From Prorocentrum cordatum (Eukaryota > Sar > Dinophyceae > Prorocentrales > Prorocentraceae), in assembly GCA_963575745.1 (NCBI GenBank), contig CAUYUJ010016350.1:145001-209000 (forward strand): a stretch of DNA of 64,000 bases, in the 5' to 3' direction. Under the pieces are notes generated by a model. It was not told where the DNA came from and did no database searches. It was given only the letters and a program-made list of their open reading frames with translations. Positions 49,234 through 61,341 of this stretch are shown here, in pieces (position 1 is the first letter of the stretch; each line of letters opens with the position of its first letter). A program made the translations under genes and the position numbers.

Positions 49234-49989
49234 CCCACCAGCCCGTCCAGAGACGACGCCCACGCGAGTTGAGGTGATCTGGGAAGCGCGGCAGCATGGA
49301 GGAGGAAGGCCGAACCGCGCAAAGGAGCGAGGAGGAGGAAAAGGAGGAGGTGGATGGATAGATGGATGGATGAGGGGGCGGGAAGAAGGGGGCTGAACAG
49401 GACGAGGAGGAGGCGAAGGAGGCGGAGGAGGAGGAGGAGGAGGAAGAGATGGAGTAGGAACAGGAAGGAGGAACAGGAGGAGGACGAGGGCAAACACAAG
49501 GGCCAGAGATCTCGTGGATGCCTCTCGGAGCCTCTTGGGGTATCTCTTGGGCGATTATTGGTGGCCTCTTGGGGCGTCTTGAGTGTCTCTTGGCGATCCT
49601 ACGGTGCCCTTCGGGGTCTTAGGTGCTTCGGAGGGGGGGGGGGGGGGGGGCGCGGGGCCGCCGGGTGCAATCTTGGGACTTCCCGGGGCCTCCAAGGCGC
49701 TTCTCGGGGCCATCTTGGAGGAGATCGGTCAACGAAGGAGGGGTCCTTAATCCCCCCCCCCAGGAAGCCAAAATGGGGCCACGACCTTAGTCAAATCAAT
49801 GATGTTGGTTTCCTCGCCGAGGCCGTTTTGGACGCTCTGACGCCCCCTCGCCCTTCCCGCCCAGGTCCACGGAAAGGCGGCGGAGCCCCCCCCCCCCCCC
49901 CGCCACCCCTCCCCCCCCCCCCCGAAGGGGAAAAGGGAGGGGCGGAAGGGGAAACGCTCTAAACCACCGACGCCCAGAGGGCTGGTGGG
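49234..49989 (+). mobile_element. TIR element, copy 1
   Basis: It starts CCCACCAGCCC (49234-49244) and ends GGGCTGGTGGG (49979-49989), perfect 11-bp terminal inverted repeats. Inside are GAGTTGAGGTGATC, a (GGA)n stretch, CTTGGGG-type repeats, a poly-G, AAATCAATGATGTTGG and a C-rich stretch. The same order occurs in reverse at 60951-62632. No transposase is seen, so it would be non-autonomous. Sequence outside the TIRs differs between copies, which fixes the ends. No target-site duplication is obvious. Confidence 0.65.
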
Positions 49990-50016
49990 ATTATCCTTTC
50001 TTTTCCTTTCAGTAAC

Positions 50017-50030
50017 TCTTCGGCTCAAGC
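50017..50030 (+). other. Partial DinoSL-like 3' end before an ATG
   Basis: TCTTCGGCTCAAGC stands directly before an ATG at 50031. GGCTCAAG is the last 8 bases of the spliced leader. Taken alone it is weak; it counts because two stronger relics stand ahead of other coding relics in the same half of the window. Confidence 0.3.
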
Positions 50031-51304
50031 ATGCGCCGCGCTTTCGCGCCGTACTTCACCCTGTCTCTGATCAGAGGCCTTATCGCGACAATCTCATCTT
50101 CGGCCAATCTATTTTCTCCTGACCCAGACGAGGTCCGGTGTCAAATCACTCTCCCTGTTCCTCTGGGTTCTTCTCCCATCCGTCCCACTCCTCCTCTGCC
50201 ATCTTTTGTTCGATCGCAAGGCTCTGGGTCGCTGGGCTTTCAATAGCAGGAGGGCTTCAGATGGCGAAGAAGGCAGCGAAGGCATTCCTTTGGGATCGGC
50301 TAAGAAGCAGAAGCTTGTTAAAAATAAGCAAACCATTTTGGCGCCCACTCCGCAGATCTCTACACCAGTTTTGCGTAGGAACCCTTTGCCTCCACCTCCG
50401 CCGCCTGCACCTGTCGCCGCTGAGGCGGCTCCGAAGGGGTCCGTCAGCAGGAGCCGAATGCAGGTCGCCGATTGCAAGGCGCAAAGAGGCACCGGGTGGT
50501 CATGGCCCCTCAGGAGGTGGCGCTGTTTCCCCCGGGGGTATGAGCACGCCTGCTACGCGGGACAACGAGTGAGCTCGCCCTGCAGACGCTCAGATGGACA
50601 TCTCCAAGGGGGGAACCCCCGTGGAAGCCAGCGGGTCCAAGTCTACCAATTCCAGCGAAGAGCGCGCGGGTGCTAAAGCGATTCCCAGGCCTCGAATCGC
50701 TCCAGCCAATCTGTGGGAGCACGCCGTCAAGCTTGGAATCAGCCCGATTGGCCCGCCAGTTTTCATGTCCCAGATCAAGAAGGATGAAGGTGGCCGCCCG
50801 ATCTTTCCCCCTTCAGATGGGTTGGATTTCGATGAAGCGGACAGGGGGAATTGCATTATAGTTTTGCTTCCTCAACTTACCGCTCGTGGCGTTTTCCGCT
50901 CGCGCGATGCCGGGGCAGGCCCCGCGCCTTCTGTCGTCGACAACCAAGGCCTTCTTCTCAGCAGCTTGGGAATTCCTGCCCTTCAAGAGAAGGGTTTCTT
51001 TAGGGCCAGCGATGTCCTCGACGCCCATCATCATTATGGGTTTGCCTTTGCGGATCGGTCGCAGATGAAGCGACGCGGCTGCCCCGTTGAGACGCGCGAC
51101 GAAGCTGGAGAAGTTGCCCCGCATATCATCCCCCATGCCACATATGTGAGCGGCCCCAGGGAGATCAAGGGCGGCGAGGTCCTGGCCCCCCTGCTCAAAA
51201 TGGGAGGGGTGGAAGATGTGGGCGACATGATTTCAGTGCACTGCGGCTCCCAGGACGCCCCAGCGAGGTGCCATCTTTTATACGAGCCAAGGTCAGTATT
51301 CTGA
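50031..51304 (+). other. Possible gene relic of unknown function
   Basis: Short frames from the ATG at 50031 (MRRAFAPYFTLSLIRGLIAT) and at 50206 precede an open frame of 236 codons (50594-51304). Its composition is balanced and non-repetitive: PRPRIAPANLWEHAVKLGIS, FDEADRGNCIIVLLPQL, EVAPHIIPHATYVSGPREIK, GVEDVGDMISVHCGSQDAPA. I recognise no domain. It could be one exon of a cellular gene or a worn retroelement ORF1. Confidence 0.35.
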
Positions 51305-53390
51305 ATTAGGTTATTCATGGTGGGTTCCCGCTTCCTTCGTCCTTTCTCATTATCGTTCATATTGTCGTTGGGGCCCTCGCAGTTCACATTGCTGGCGCGC
51401 CTCGCTCGAGGCCTTCATATCTGTGGGTTGGCATGACTTCTTGCGTCGCTCTACTGACAGGCAGGTGGACTGTTCTGATGGTTTGGCCGAGGCCGCGCCC
51501 TTTCTGGGAAACAAATCCCACCTCCCGCCTGCCTCTCTGGGGCATCTCTTCGGAAGTGTCCCCTTCTCTGCCGTCCGATTGGCATGACCTCCCAGGCTGG
51601 GTTTCTAGTCTCGAGCTCGACTTGATTGAAGGATGTCTTACCATCTCATGCGGGTGGTCTTCATCTTGCCCCCTCCCTCCATGCTTTTTTTCCTCTCGAG
51701 TCCAGGTCTCGTTTACCACGCGCGGACCTGGCACTTGGGAACCGATATTTCATGCGGCAGGTGTTTTCTTCTATTATGATGCGGAGCTTCTCGCGCGCCA
51801 TCGCCCACTTACTGCGGGCGCTTCGGGTACCTTGCGCCGCGCGGGCTATGGGATGTGGCGCTGTCGAGGCGTCTTGCTCGGCCGCCTGTCGGCGCTCGAA
51901 ATTTGCACCTGCATCGTTGCATCCACTGTGAACTTAGTGAACTTAGTCTGTTAGAATGCCTCCTGTTCGGACCTTTTGTTCCCTACTCAATGATCTCGTC
52001 GTCATCAAATGTGGCGGTGGTCTTGGGCATTTGAGGTCAAAACATTTTCTGGCGACCGATGACTTGTTCTTCCTGCAGCAAGCTTCTCCGCTGCGGTGCA
52101 ATCGTGCGTGCTCTCTTCCAGTTAAGTTCCAGGTGGGATTCGTCTTCATGTTTGTGGTGTTCTGTCTCATCGTGCACTGTCCAATGGTTTGGCGTTGATA
52201 GGCGGATGCGTTTTGGGCCTCGATCGAACATGACCTCTGGATTACGGACTGGACCTCTCGCACTAGGGTGGAGCGTAGCCAGGTGGGGAAGCATCGCCGG
52301 TTCGATCGCTAGTCTTCGTCTTCGCAGTGCCTGGGAAGTCCCTTTCTCCGTGAACCGCTTCTGGCTGTGCACGCTGCATTGCGCCCACTCAATCGCCATT
52401 TCAGACTCAAGCAGAGTTGGCGCCGCGCCTCCCGTTGCGGCTTTCCACATCGTTTCTCAGCCTGGGGTTCTCTCACGCGCGTTCATGGACTGCCCGCTTC
52501 ACTTTGGGCCCCCTCAACCTGTGCTTGCAGCATGGGGAAGCGCAAAGCTACTCCTGTTTCTCTTCTCGCCAACCCGAGGGCGAAGTGGCACAAGGGCTCG
52601 GGGGGGGGGGCGGTTGCCCTACAGTGAGCGTGACGAGACCTATAGAAAGGTGCGGGAGCACGAGTACCACGCGGTTGTGGTCGATCCAGAGAGCGGCTAG
52701 GCCCAGAACGTGATTTGGTACCTGGACAGCCTCGGCTGGACTGACGACGGTGTTGTCGAGTGCTGGACGTGGAGCGCTGCTCCGTCGATGCACGACTAAA
52801 GAAGGCGTTCCTCCCTCTCCTGCACTGGATCCTGCCCAATACAGAACGTCCTAAATCGTTGGTTGACACGCGATGCTAATTTCTGAGACAAGTTGGTGTT
52901 CTTCTTGTTGCGCACGCTTACTTGGGTTCACAGTGTTGCATGCTTCACACGTTCTTTCCTGGATCCGTTTGGGCTCCTGTTCTCTACTCTGTGTGTCTAT
53001 CGTTGATCTGCCCTTTTTACCTTCAATTCCCCCTGATCGCGGGATCTTCCATGTCGCTCTAGGGGTTGCCGTCTCAGTTCAAAGTGATTTCAGCTCCCTC
53101 ATCCTATTTGAGTTCTTTGAAAATTCAAAACTGAACGCCGCCTGCAGGGCTCAAGTCACAAACTGGGTTCAGTTTATCATTATGGGTTCTTCTCTTTCCT
53201 ATGTCATTCCCTTTCGCCTGACCTCTTGTCTTCCCCGCCTACTGTCGATGTGACGGCTGGTGGCGGCACTTCTGAGTCGTGTGGATCTCGGGAACCCGTC
53301 TTTAAGGGCGCGTCACTCTCCTCCTCCTCCCCCTCCTCCTCCTCCTCCTCCTTCACTTTGACCAAGCGCAGCCTGGATGGAGGCGCCGCG
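51305..53390. other. Moderate-GC region, no confident gene
   Basis: Plus frames at 51433-51954 (173 codons, Trp-rich) and 52059-52700 (213 codons) look partly natural; the latter ends SERDETYRKVREHEYHAVVV. They have no motif. A G10 run near 52599 shifts the reading. Confidence 0.25.
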
Positions 53391-53480
53391 TCTTATCCCC
53401 CTCCTCCTCCTCCTCCTCCGCCGCCTCCGCCTCCTCCGCCTCCGCCTCCTCCCCTTCCTCCTCCTCCACATCCTCCTCCC
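53320..53480. repeat. (CTC/CCG)n microsatellite
   Basis: CTCCTC and CCTCCGCCT units lead straight up to the spliced-leader relic. Confidence 0.95.
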
Positions 53481-53483
53481 CCA

Positions 53484-53506
53484 TCCGTAGCCATTTTTGG
53501 CTCAAG
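53484..53506 (+). other. Near-complete DinoSL relic
   Basis: TCCGTAGCCATTTTTGG then CTCAAG matches the 22-nt dinoflagellate spliced leader, with one extra T in the T run. It is followed by GCCTGACTCAAG, which may be a second, truncated leader end. A leader in genomic DNA marks a retroposed, formerly trans-spliced mRNA (published for dinoflagellates). Coding relics of a LINE follow on the same strand. Confidence 0.85.
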
Positions 53507-53639
53507 GCCTGACTCAAGCTGCTGTTGGTGCACCAGGGCGCACTGCGGGGTGAGAGTGGGCAGCCCCACATTGCGGGCACACATGCATGCAAGCGCATGC
53601 GGACAGCACAACGGTTTCCCCTTCACTCGCGCACCCTCT

Positions 53640-54620
53640 GCTGGCGCTTCATGGCGTGTCAGGGCTCGCGCATCCATGGCGACAGTCCTCGATCCGGACG
53701 GCAACCGGCGCGCCGACATGGGAAATCATCTCGCGCTTCTGAACGGTCGCGCGGCTCGCGGAGCCGCGACGAAGGGCTGGAGGATGAAAGTTTTTAGTAT
53801 TTTCGTGCTGACGAGGAGATTCGCTTCCTCTTACTGAAGTTTAAGTCTTCGCGCATCGAGCTGGAGACCTCCCACTGCTGCGCGGTCTCCAAGGCCGAAG
53901 CGCCACTACCCCGATCCAGACCACGCTCGAGCACTTTACGTCCACCCCCAGCAACCTCCAGGGCAATATTTACCAGGCCATCATGCAAGGCGTTCTCAAT
54001 TGGACTACGTCCAACGCCAGCAACAGTAGCATGTGGATGAGCTCCAGCTGTCCATCGCACGCACCCCGAGTGGCGCCTCGACCAGCACGACGTGGGCATC
54101 CAGTCCCTCCAGACGGAAGTCAAGAAGTTGCATGTAGCTTTGGCTGTGGCGCACATTCGCCCGCCGCCGCTGCCGCCGGTCGCTAGCACGTCGGCGTCCG
54201 AGCGCAAAGATCGACACAGGGATCCTCAAAATCCATGCGCAGACGTTGGTCAAGCTGCTGGACTTGCAGGCGATCGCTCCGTGGCTCGTTAGCTCTGGGC
54301 TCAGTGCCGAGCCCTGAGAGATCGCTGGCCAGGAACTCGACAAACGCTTCGTCATCTTGTTTGGTGGCCCTGTGGCGCCAGCCTCGTGCCGTGTTGCCAC
54401 TGCACCGGCCGCCGTTCGGAGCAACGGAAAGTGGGTGGAGTATTTCGTGGAGCCGCCTTCGCATGGCCATCCTGTTCGCCTGCCAGATCAAGATGGCAAC
54501 GCAGTGCCGCCGCATGCGCGCGGCCATTCTGGAACGCTTCTCGAACCTCACGGAGCACTGCGATCGCTATCGTGGAGAGAGCGTGATCCACCGCCGCTTT
54601 ACTGTGGAAAATTGCCAACC
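53640..54620 (+). pseudogene. LINE ORF1 relic downstream of the DinoSL relic
   Basis: Fragments in changing frames: TTLEHFTSTPSNLQGNIYQA (53920-53985), GIQSLQTEVKKLHVAL (54092-54142), GILKIHAQTLVKLLDLQAIA (54218-54280), ELDKRFVILFGGPVAPAS (about 54335-54388) and SNGKWVEYFVE (54420-54455). The last part is RRM-like, and the set resembles ORF1 proteins of dinoflagellate LINEs. Many frameshifts are present. Confidence 0.5.
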
Positions 54621-54639
54621 TTTTCCTCCGGAACCCGGG

Positions 54640-55650
54640 GGTCGCCCCCCCCCCCCCCCTCCGAAAATCCCCCCCCCCCCCCCTGCTGGAACCCCTCCTC
54701 CCCCCCCCCCCCCCCCCCCTCCCCGGCAAAACCCCCCCCCCTCCCTGACCCCCCCCCCCCCCCCCTCCCCCTCGAAAAACCGGGGGGGGTCACTGCCGAT
54801 TCGACCCCCCCCCCCTCGAAAACCGGAGGGGGATCACTACCGGTTCGAACCCCTCCCCACCCCCCCACTCACCGCCAGCAAACGACTCCCGGTCCCTACC
54901 ACCGTCCGCATCACATCCTCCACTGTTGTTCCCAGCACCACTGTCCTCACCACCACTGTCCCCACTGTGTCCCCACCAGTGCCCCCACCACTGTCGCACT
55001 GTCCCCACTGTCCCCACCACTGTTCCCACCACGGTTCCACTCTCCCCACTGTCTCCACGGCCCCAACCACTGCCCGACTATCCCCACTGTCCCCACTGTC
55101 CCACTGACTCCGCCGCTGTCCCACTGAGCTGTCCCACTGTTCCCACCACTGTCCCCACTGTCCCCACCACTGTCCCCACTGTACCTCTGTCCCATTGTCC
55201 CACCGCCGTCCTCGCCACCGCCTTCACCACTGTCCCCACCACCATTGTACCCTCCACTGTCCCACTGTTTCCACCTCATTCCCACTGTGCCCACACCACT
55301 GTCCCCACCACCACCGTCCCCACCACTGTCCACTGTCCCCCCTGTTCCCACCATTGTCCCCACCACTGTCCCCACCACTACCGGCCCTCTACTGTCCCAC
55401 TGTCCCACTGTCCCCACCACTGTCCCGCTGTCCCCTCACCACTGTCCCACCAACACCGTCCCCACCTCTGTCCGCACCCCCACTCGGTTTTCGAGGGGGG
55501 GGGGGGGTTCGAACCGGTAGTGACCCCCCCCCCTTTTCATGATGAGCTGGGGGGGGGGGGAGGGGTTCGAACCGGTAGTGACCCCCCCCGGTTTTCCGGA
55601 GGGGGGGGGGGGTTCGAACCGGTAGTGACCCCCCCCGGTTTTCCGCCAGC
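54640..55650. repeat. C-rich block with inverted arms around a CCCCACTGT minisatellite
   Basis: Left (54640-54870): poly-C runs and ACTACCGGTTCGAACCCC. Middle (54900-55480): CCCCACTGT / CCCCACCACTGT units. Right (55490-55640): three copies of GGTTCGAACCGGTAGTGACC with poly-G/C, inverted relative to the left arm. It separates the ORF1 and ORF2 relics of the LINE and is probably an insertion or expansion. Confidence 0.8.
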
Positions 55651-55924
55651 AGCGGTAGAACACGCTCTTTCCTATCGTGGGATCCTCTCATTCGGCTCAG
55701 ACCCCATCGTGCGCGTCGAGCCCCAGCCTGGCAGGGAGTCGCCGACGTTCGACTGAAATCTTGCCGGCCTCGCCGCCCAAGACATCAGCGCAGCGCATTC
55801 GAACCCCTCATTGACCCGACTGTGAAACTGGATGTCGAGCCCGAGTGGTGCCTTCTGCACGTGCTCTTCTCTCCTCCCCTGCTTTCCGCACAGGCATGCT
55901 TGCAGTGGTAATGGGGTGAGCTCC

Positions 55925-58900
55925 AGGCTCCGATTCGTCTCCTGGGATTGCAGGGCTCTGTTGCAACAGAAGGACAGCAAGGCGCGAATCAAACGCCAGC
56001 GTTTAGATCGGCTGATGCTAGGTCGCCGTTTTCTGCATTTCAAGAGGAGCACCAGGATGGGCTGCAGCTGCGTGCTGTCATTCTCCTTTCCGTTCCTTAT
56101 GTTTCTCTCTTCTCTTCGTTCTGCAGGTCGGATGCGGATGGGCGTCGCGCGGGAGGCGTCGCCAGCATGCTTCCTGGGGATGTTGAGCCTGTGCATGAAA
56201 CAACGCAGTCCTCCACGTCACCATCCTCTTTACTTCCTCCGTCTACGACGTCTACGACGTTACCCAGTGCGTCCTCTTGCTCCTCACCCCCGCCCTATCG
56301 CAGAGCGCTCCTGCATATTCGTCTACGCGAAGGCAATCCAGACCCCCAAATGTTCGTACTCGAGGCTCCCCAGAGTCAAACCTGTGCGTGCACAGGTTTG
56401 CTTCTTCCCGCTCGCCCCCCTCCTCATATCCCTCCCCGTCTTCCTCCTCCTCCTTCTCGTCCTTCCCCCCCCGCCCCGCCCCCCCCCCGGGGGAGACGTT
56501 AGCATTTCGAGAGGCCACGTCCGAAGGTTTCGAAGCGAGCGTTGGTCCCCGGCAGGGGTCTTCGCATTTGCTTGTGAAGCGATCCTGTTTTCTTATAGCG
56601 AAAAATATCACGATATCTCTTCTGCTCGAGCTCCGGATGCTTGTCAGGCTGTCAATCGCGGCCGTGCTCCAGCAGTTGCTGATCTAGATCACGCTTTTCT
56701 CATCGTACACGGGGCCTAAACATTGCCGCGTGCCAGCGTCTGCTACTTCTCAAGTCCGCCCAAGCCCAACGTCGACAGCACCCGCTGCACGCGAACGCTT
56801 CCAGCTGGGGTGATGCGTTGGACTCTCGTGGAAGTGACGGGTGACGCCCCCACGCACTATTGCAAGTTCACACATGGCGTCGCAACCATTGACAGGTTCT
56901 TCTGCAGCTGGCCTGGAGCTGCTTAGTGCCAGATACACATGTCGACGCATGTGGTCGGCCAGCTGAAAGGTCTTTCACAGTTTGGCAGTTCTGAACACGT
57001 TGCTCACGTGCTCGCACTTTCCCCTTGGACCCCGAAGTCTAGAAACGATCGCACAATCGCAACGCGCATGTTCCGTTCCACTGAGTTCCAAACGATTTCC
57101 AGGGGTATTTGGCCGGCGTCGATCTCCAGGCGTTGGTTCCCCCACGCTGCTTCGGGGAGGCCGTCCAGGTGGCCTGGGGCGCCCTCGCCTTTCACCGCCC
57201 CCACGCCCCGCCAGTTGCAGGTCGTTCGATCAACTGCCTGAGCGGTCTGGAGACAAGATGTTGCTTTAGCCCGACGACTCTTCTGGCTGGGGCGGCGAAT
57301 TTTTTTTCGGCGCCCGGCCCCGTCGTCTCCCTCCTCGACCCTCCGTTGTCTCATCGCCGGAGCGATGAGATGCAGCGGTTGACCAGCGAACGGGTGAAAC
57401 AAGTCTTCCGCAATGTGAGGCTCGCCGACACTTCCAACGCGCGTCGACAGAGGATGCGGGCCATCGAACGGCGCGCGTGACTCTGGGCCCCTTTCTTTAG
57501 GCGCGTTTTATTGTGTTATTGGAGGTCGGGGATGAGATTACCACGGGCCCCCAGAGGCAGGCCCTGCTCATCACAGATCAGTGGGCCCCCGCCTTCTCGA
57601 AGAAGGACTGGGATCACAGCGCAGCCGAGGCTTTCATATTGAACGTTTCATGCTGGTCGCGGATTTCTCGCGCACCCCGCCTCCACCTCTATTCACGCGT
57701 GTTTCCTACAGACGTGCTATGGATTCTGCTACGGGTGTGGATGTTCTTCCCTATGCTGCCTGGGGTGGGGCACCTTAGCGGTCTGACTGCGCTGCGCGAG
57801 GCTCTCCTACGGCAGTTACAGGTTTTCCATTTTACGATTCGGAGCACTTCGAGGTGCAGGCAGTTCTGCTCAGCGATTGTGAACCAGAAGGCGAGATGGA
57901 GCCTGCGTGCGAGCGGTGGGTTTTTACACATTTTCAGTTTCACAAATACCAATGCGCAGTTGATGGCGGCAGACCAGGCGGTTCTTTCTCATCTCCGCGT
58001 TGTCTCGTTCGGGGCCGCAGTTGTCTTAGCATAATCGTAGAATTAAATTGTGTTGCGCGTCAGTACTCATTGCTCTCTGAAGCGTCGACGCACAGACCAC
58101 TGTTTGTTTCCGTGGGCAGTGCCCAGGCGTTCCCTCATGTACATCATATTATGTGTGTCCCTCCAGCCCTCTTCTTCTGCGTCACCCTCCTGTATGCTGC
58201 CGTCGAAGGTGTCGCGCAAGCCGCCAGTACCATGGTGCACGCGTTGTGGATCAGGTCTGATATTGTGCAAGGGCGTGCTGTGTCAGGGTCAATATCTGCG
58301 CTTGCTCTCTCACCATCCTCCAAGGACCCCGAAGCGTGCATTGAGCGGCCTGGACTTCGTGCTGTCCAGGCCTGTGCAGATGACGTCGGTGTTGCTTTCA
58401 AGTCTGCAAGGGCACTCTGGCGCATGGCTCGCGCGGTGAAGTTTGCGGCCAGGATCGCTACGTTGGTTCTGGAACCCGTCAGATGCAAGATTGTCCTGCT
58501 GTTCGTTGCGTACACGGAGAAATGTGGGGTGGTCCGGCGCTGCACTCGTTGACAGAATATGAGGCATTTATCTTTGCACGCGATGCCAAGCACAACATGC
58601 CTGAGTACTCCTGCCATCTCACGCGATTGCGATCTCAAGTGGCTTCTGTGGGAAACGAAATATCGTTGCACATTTTTGGGAGCCTGGCACGCGCACCATC
58701 GTGCTGGCAATCCCCGGCATTTGCCGAACATTTTGGCCGCGCTCTTCATCCTGTCGTTGCCGCCACTGCGCCACCAAATGACCCGATCGAGCTGTACATT
58801 GCCGCTGCTGCTGCGCTTTGCCTTGGATGCGTTCAGACGCGCGCGATCTGGCGAGTCGATTCCTGCTCTCTCTATTCGCCCGACGAAACGGTGGCCAGAT

Positions 58901-59340
58901 AGAGTGGCCGAAATCTAAAATGCACCGTTGGGTGCCCTCCAGTTTCTTCTCATTTCTGCCCCTCCTCTTTGGCCTGGCCCGTCCTCCGCACTCTTTCAGG
59001 AGCTTGGTGCAGGTCATACCGGGTCCTGACCACAGGCGGTCGCAAGGCGTACATGTTTGGTTGGACGATATATCTCGATCGCCAGTGCCAGCATGCCACC
59101 TGCCAGCAGCTGTGCTGGGCTCTCCCTTCTGTTCTCGGTCATGACCTCGCCGTTCTTTGCCGTCTGACTCGATGGGGTGTCCTGTATCCGACGGTCAACG
59201 TTGTCGAAGAGGTCGCCATCACATTGTGTGCCTTTCACACGTTCCGCTTGTTGCATAGCCCCGTCTCTCCAAATGATCTCCGCTCGGCAGTCTTGGTAGC
59301 ACTGCGCTATGTTTATATGTTCACGCCGCTGTCGCCTGCT
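55925..59340 (+). pseudogene. LINE ORF2 relic: endonuclease and reverse transcriptase
   Basis: Endonuclease (EEP/APE type): RLRFVSWDCRALLQQKDSK (55925-55980), SSFCRSDADGRRAGGVASML (56113-56175), THYCKFTHGVATIDRFFCSW (56850-56910), and a worn SDHAPV site as SSEHVAHVLALSP (56985-57025). RT: GVDVLPYAAWGG (57734-57770), FTNTNAQLMAADQAVLS (about 57940-57990), QGRAVSGSISALALSP (58268-58315, block B) and VQACADDVGVAF (58365-58400, block C with intact Asp pair), then ARIATLVLEPVRCKIVL. At least four frame changes and several stops are present. With the DinoSL and ORF1 relic upstream it forms one decayed element of about 5.9 kb. Confidence 0.65.
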
Positions 59341-59344
59341 TAGA

Positions 59345-59805
59345 CTGGTGGGCACCACGCTCTGCTGCTGCGCTCGGCTCCTCCTCCCCCGCCTCTCTGG
59401 ACGCTGCACGGGATGAAGCGCGGAACGGCTAAAGCCTCATGCGGCATTCTCATCCTCGATTTGGCCCCCCTGACATCCAACGATCAGTTCGTCAAGCGTG
59501 GCTTTTGTTGTGAGCTTCGGGCTCTTCGGGCCATCTTCGGACCCCTTGGGCCGTCACGCGGCGGCCGGGGCTTGCCGCCGCTGCCGGGCTTCCGTTTTTC
59601 CCCGCTTCCTTGGCCTCTGGCGGGCGCAGGCGCGTGACGGCGCGGGCGGGTCGCCATCGAGGATCGGCTCGATAGGTCCCCCCGTGGCGCTGCCCCTGGC
59701 GCGTCCCTCCAGAAGGTGATGCCCATGCCGTCTTTGATCCCTACGTCCTAAGTGGGGTTGTTGTTTATCTCTTAACACCCGCGCAAGAACCCTTCACCCC
59801 CTCCT
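59345..59805. other. Spacer right of the LINE relic
   Basis: No feature is seen. The plus strand shows a Gly/Pro-rich open frame of 60-75 codons without a motif. It could be the 3' end of the LINE; no poly-A tail is visible. Confidence 0.3.
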
Positions 59806-59809
59806 CCTG

Positions 59810-59835
59810 TCGTCATCATCATCAGCATCAGCACC

Positions 59836-59887
<52 letters not shown>

Positions 59888-60002
59888 GCATCATCATCAT
59901 CATATCACAATCACATTCGGCGCCACCATCTTCATCGAGTTCAGTGATAAACAGCCATCAGCCCCATGATCATGTCCACCATGCTCATCACACTCATCAC
60001 AC

Positions 60003-60041
<39 letters not shown>

Positions 60042-60165
60042 GCATCATCATCACTATCACTATCACTATCACTATCAGCATCACTACCACCATCACACCA
60101 CCATTGTCGTCATCATCACCGGTACATGTATCAGTCCTCTTTTGCGGACGGGTGATGCATTGGAA
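59810..60165. repeat. (CAT)n and (CACTAT)n microsatellite
   Basis: Long CATCATCAT runs at 59815-59905 and 60000-60050 and CACTATCACTAT at 60050-60080. Confidence 0.95.
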
Positions 60166-60209
60166 ATGCACCACCATCATCATTGCTGTCACTTCTGGGC
60201 TCCTCAATC

Positions 60210-60950
60210 ATTAGTGTGGAGGACGTATCGAGCGGGAGCCTCATCTGTGAGTAATGTGTCAGGAAGTTACTGGCGGGAGCCCCTTCCCTACGGGGCCCGT
60301 ATTTCATGTTGTTAGCCTCAGCGGATCATCCTCAAATTTGTGATTTTCGTCACGCTTGTGCTCCTCAGGCCTGAATATGGAGGCAGTCTCGAATGGGAAC
60401 CTCTCCTGCAAATGAGTTGCGAGGAAGTCTCAGGCGGGACCCCCCCCCCAGTGGGCCCGCAGATCATTTTATTAACCAGAGCGGGTCATCTAAATCTTTA
60501 CTTGTCGTCATTGTTGGGCTCCTCAGGCCTGAATGCGGAGTCTCGAGCGGGAGCCTTGGCTGTGAGTGAATCCCGAGGAAGTCTCAGGCGGGAGCTCCCT
60601 CCCTAAGGAGCCCGCCGAGCATGTTATTCACCCCAGCACGTCATCCTCAAACTTATAATTGTCGTCGCTTTCGGGTTCCTTGGGCCTGGATATGGAGGAA
60701 GTCTCGAGCGGGAGCCTCGTGTGTGAGCGAATTGCGAGTAAGTCTCAGGCGGAACTCTCTCCCTGTGGGCTCCGCAGATCATGTTTTAATGCGAGGGGGT
60801 CATGCATTTCTGGGTTTTTGGGCTTGAGCTTGGAGGAAGTCTCGGCGGGAGTCTCGTCAGTGCGTGAATTGCGAGGAATTCTCAGTCGGGAGCCCCCTCC
60901 CTATGGGGCCTGCGGATCATGTTATGAATCCCAGCGGGTCACCCTCAAGT
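60210..60950. repeat. ~157-bp tandem repeat, nearly five units
   Basis: TATGGAGGAAGTCTCGAGCG or a variant recurs at about 60214, 60376, 60535, 60690 and 60830 (steps 162, 159, 155, 140). Each unit carries GCGGGAGCC, CCCTATGGGGCC, CAGATCATGTT and GCGGGTCATCCTCAA. It ends exactly where TIR element copy 2 begins. Confidence 0.85.
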
Positions 60951-61307
60951 CCCACCAGCCCTCTGGGCGTCGGTGGTTTAGGGCGTTTCCTCTTCCACCC
61001 CTCCCTCTTCCCCTTCGGGGAAGGGTTTATCATTGTTCCCTATAAATAAACACCCCCTCCCCCAGGCGACTGGGGGCCAACCAGGGTCCATGCCGACCCC
61101 CCCCCACCATCCCTTGTAAAAACCAATACAAAACACACTCTGCCTCCAAATTCGGAACATGCGCAGCCAACCCGATGCGCCCCCCCCACCCAGCATCCTT
61201 GTCAAAAAACAATACAGAGTACACTTGGCGGCGGCGGCGGCTGCGGCGGCTGCGGCGACGGTGGCGGCGGCTGCGGCGGCTGCGGCGGCGGCGGCGGCGG
61301 GGGCGGG

Positions 61308-61341
<34 letters not shown>

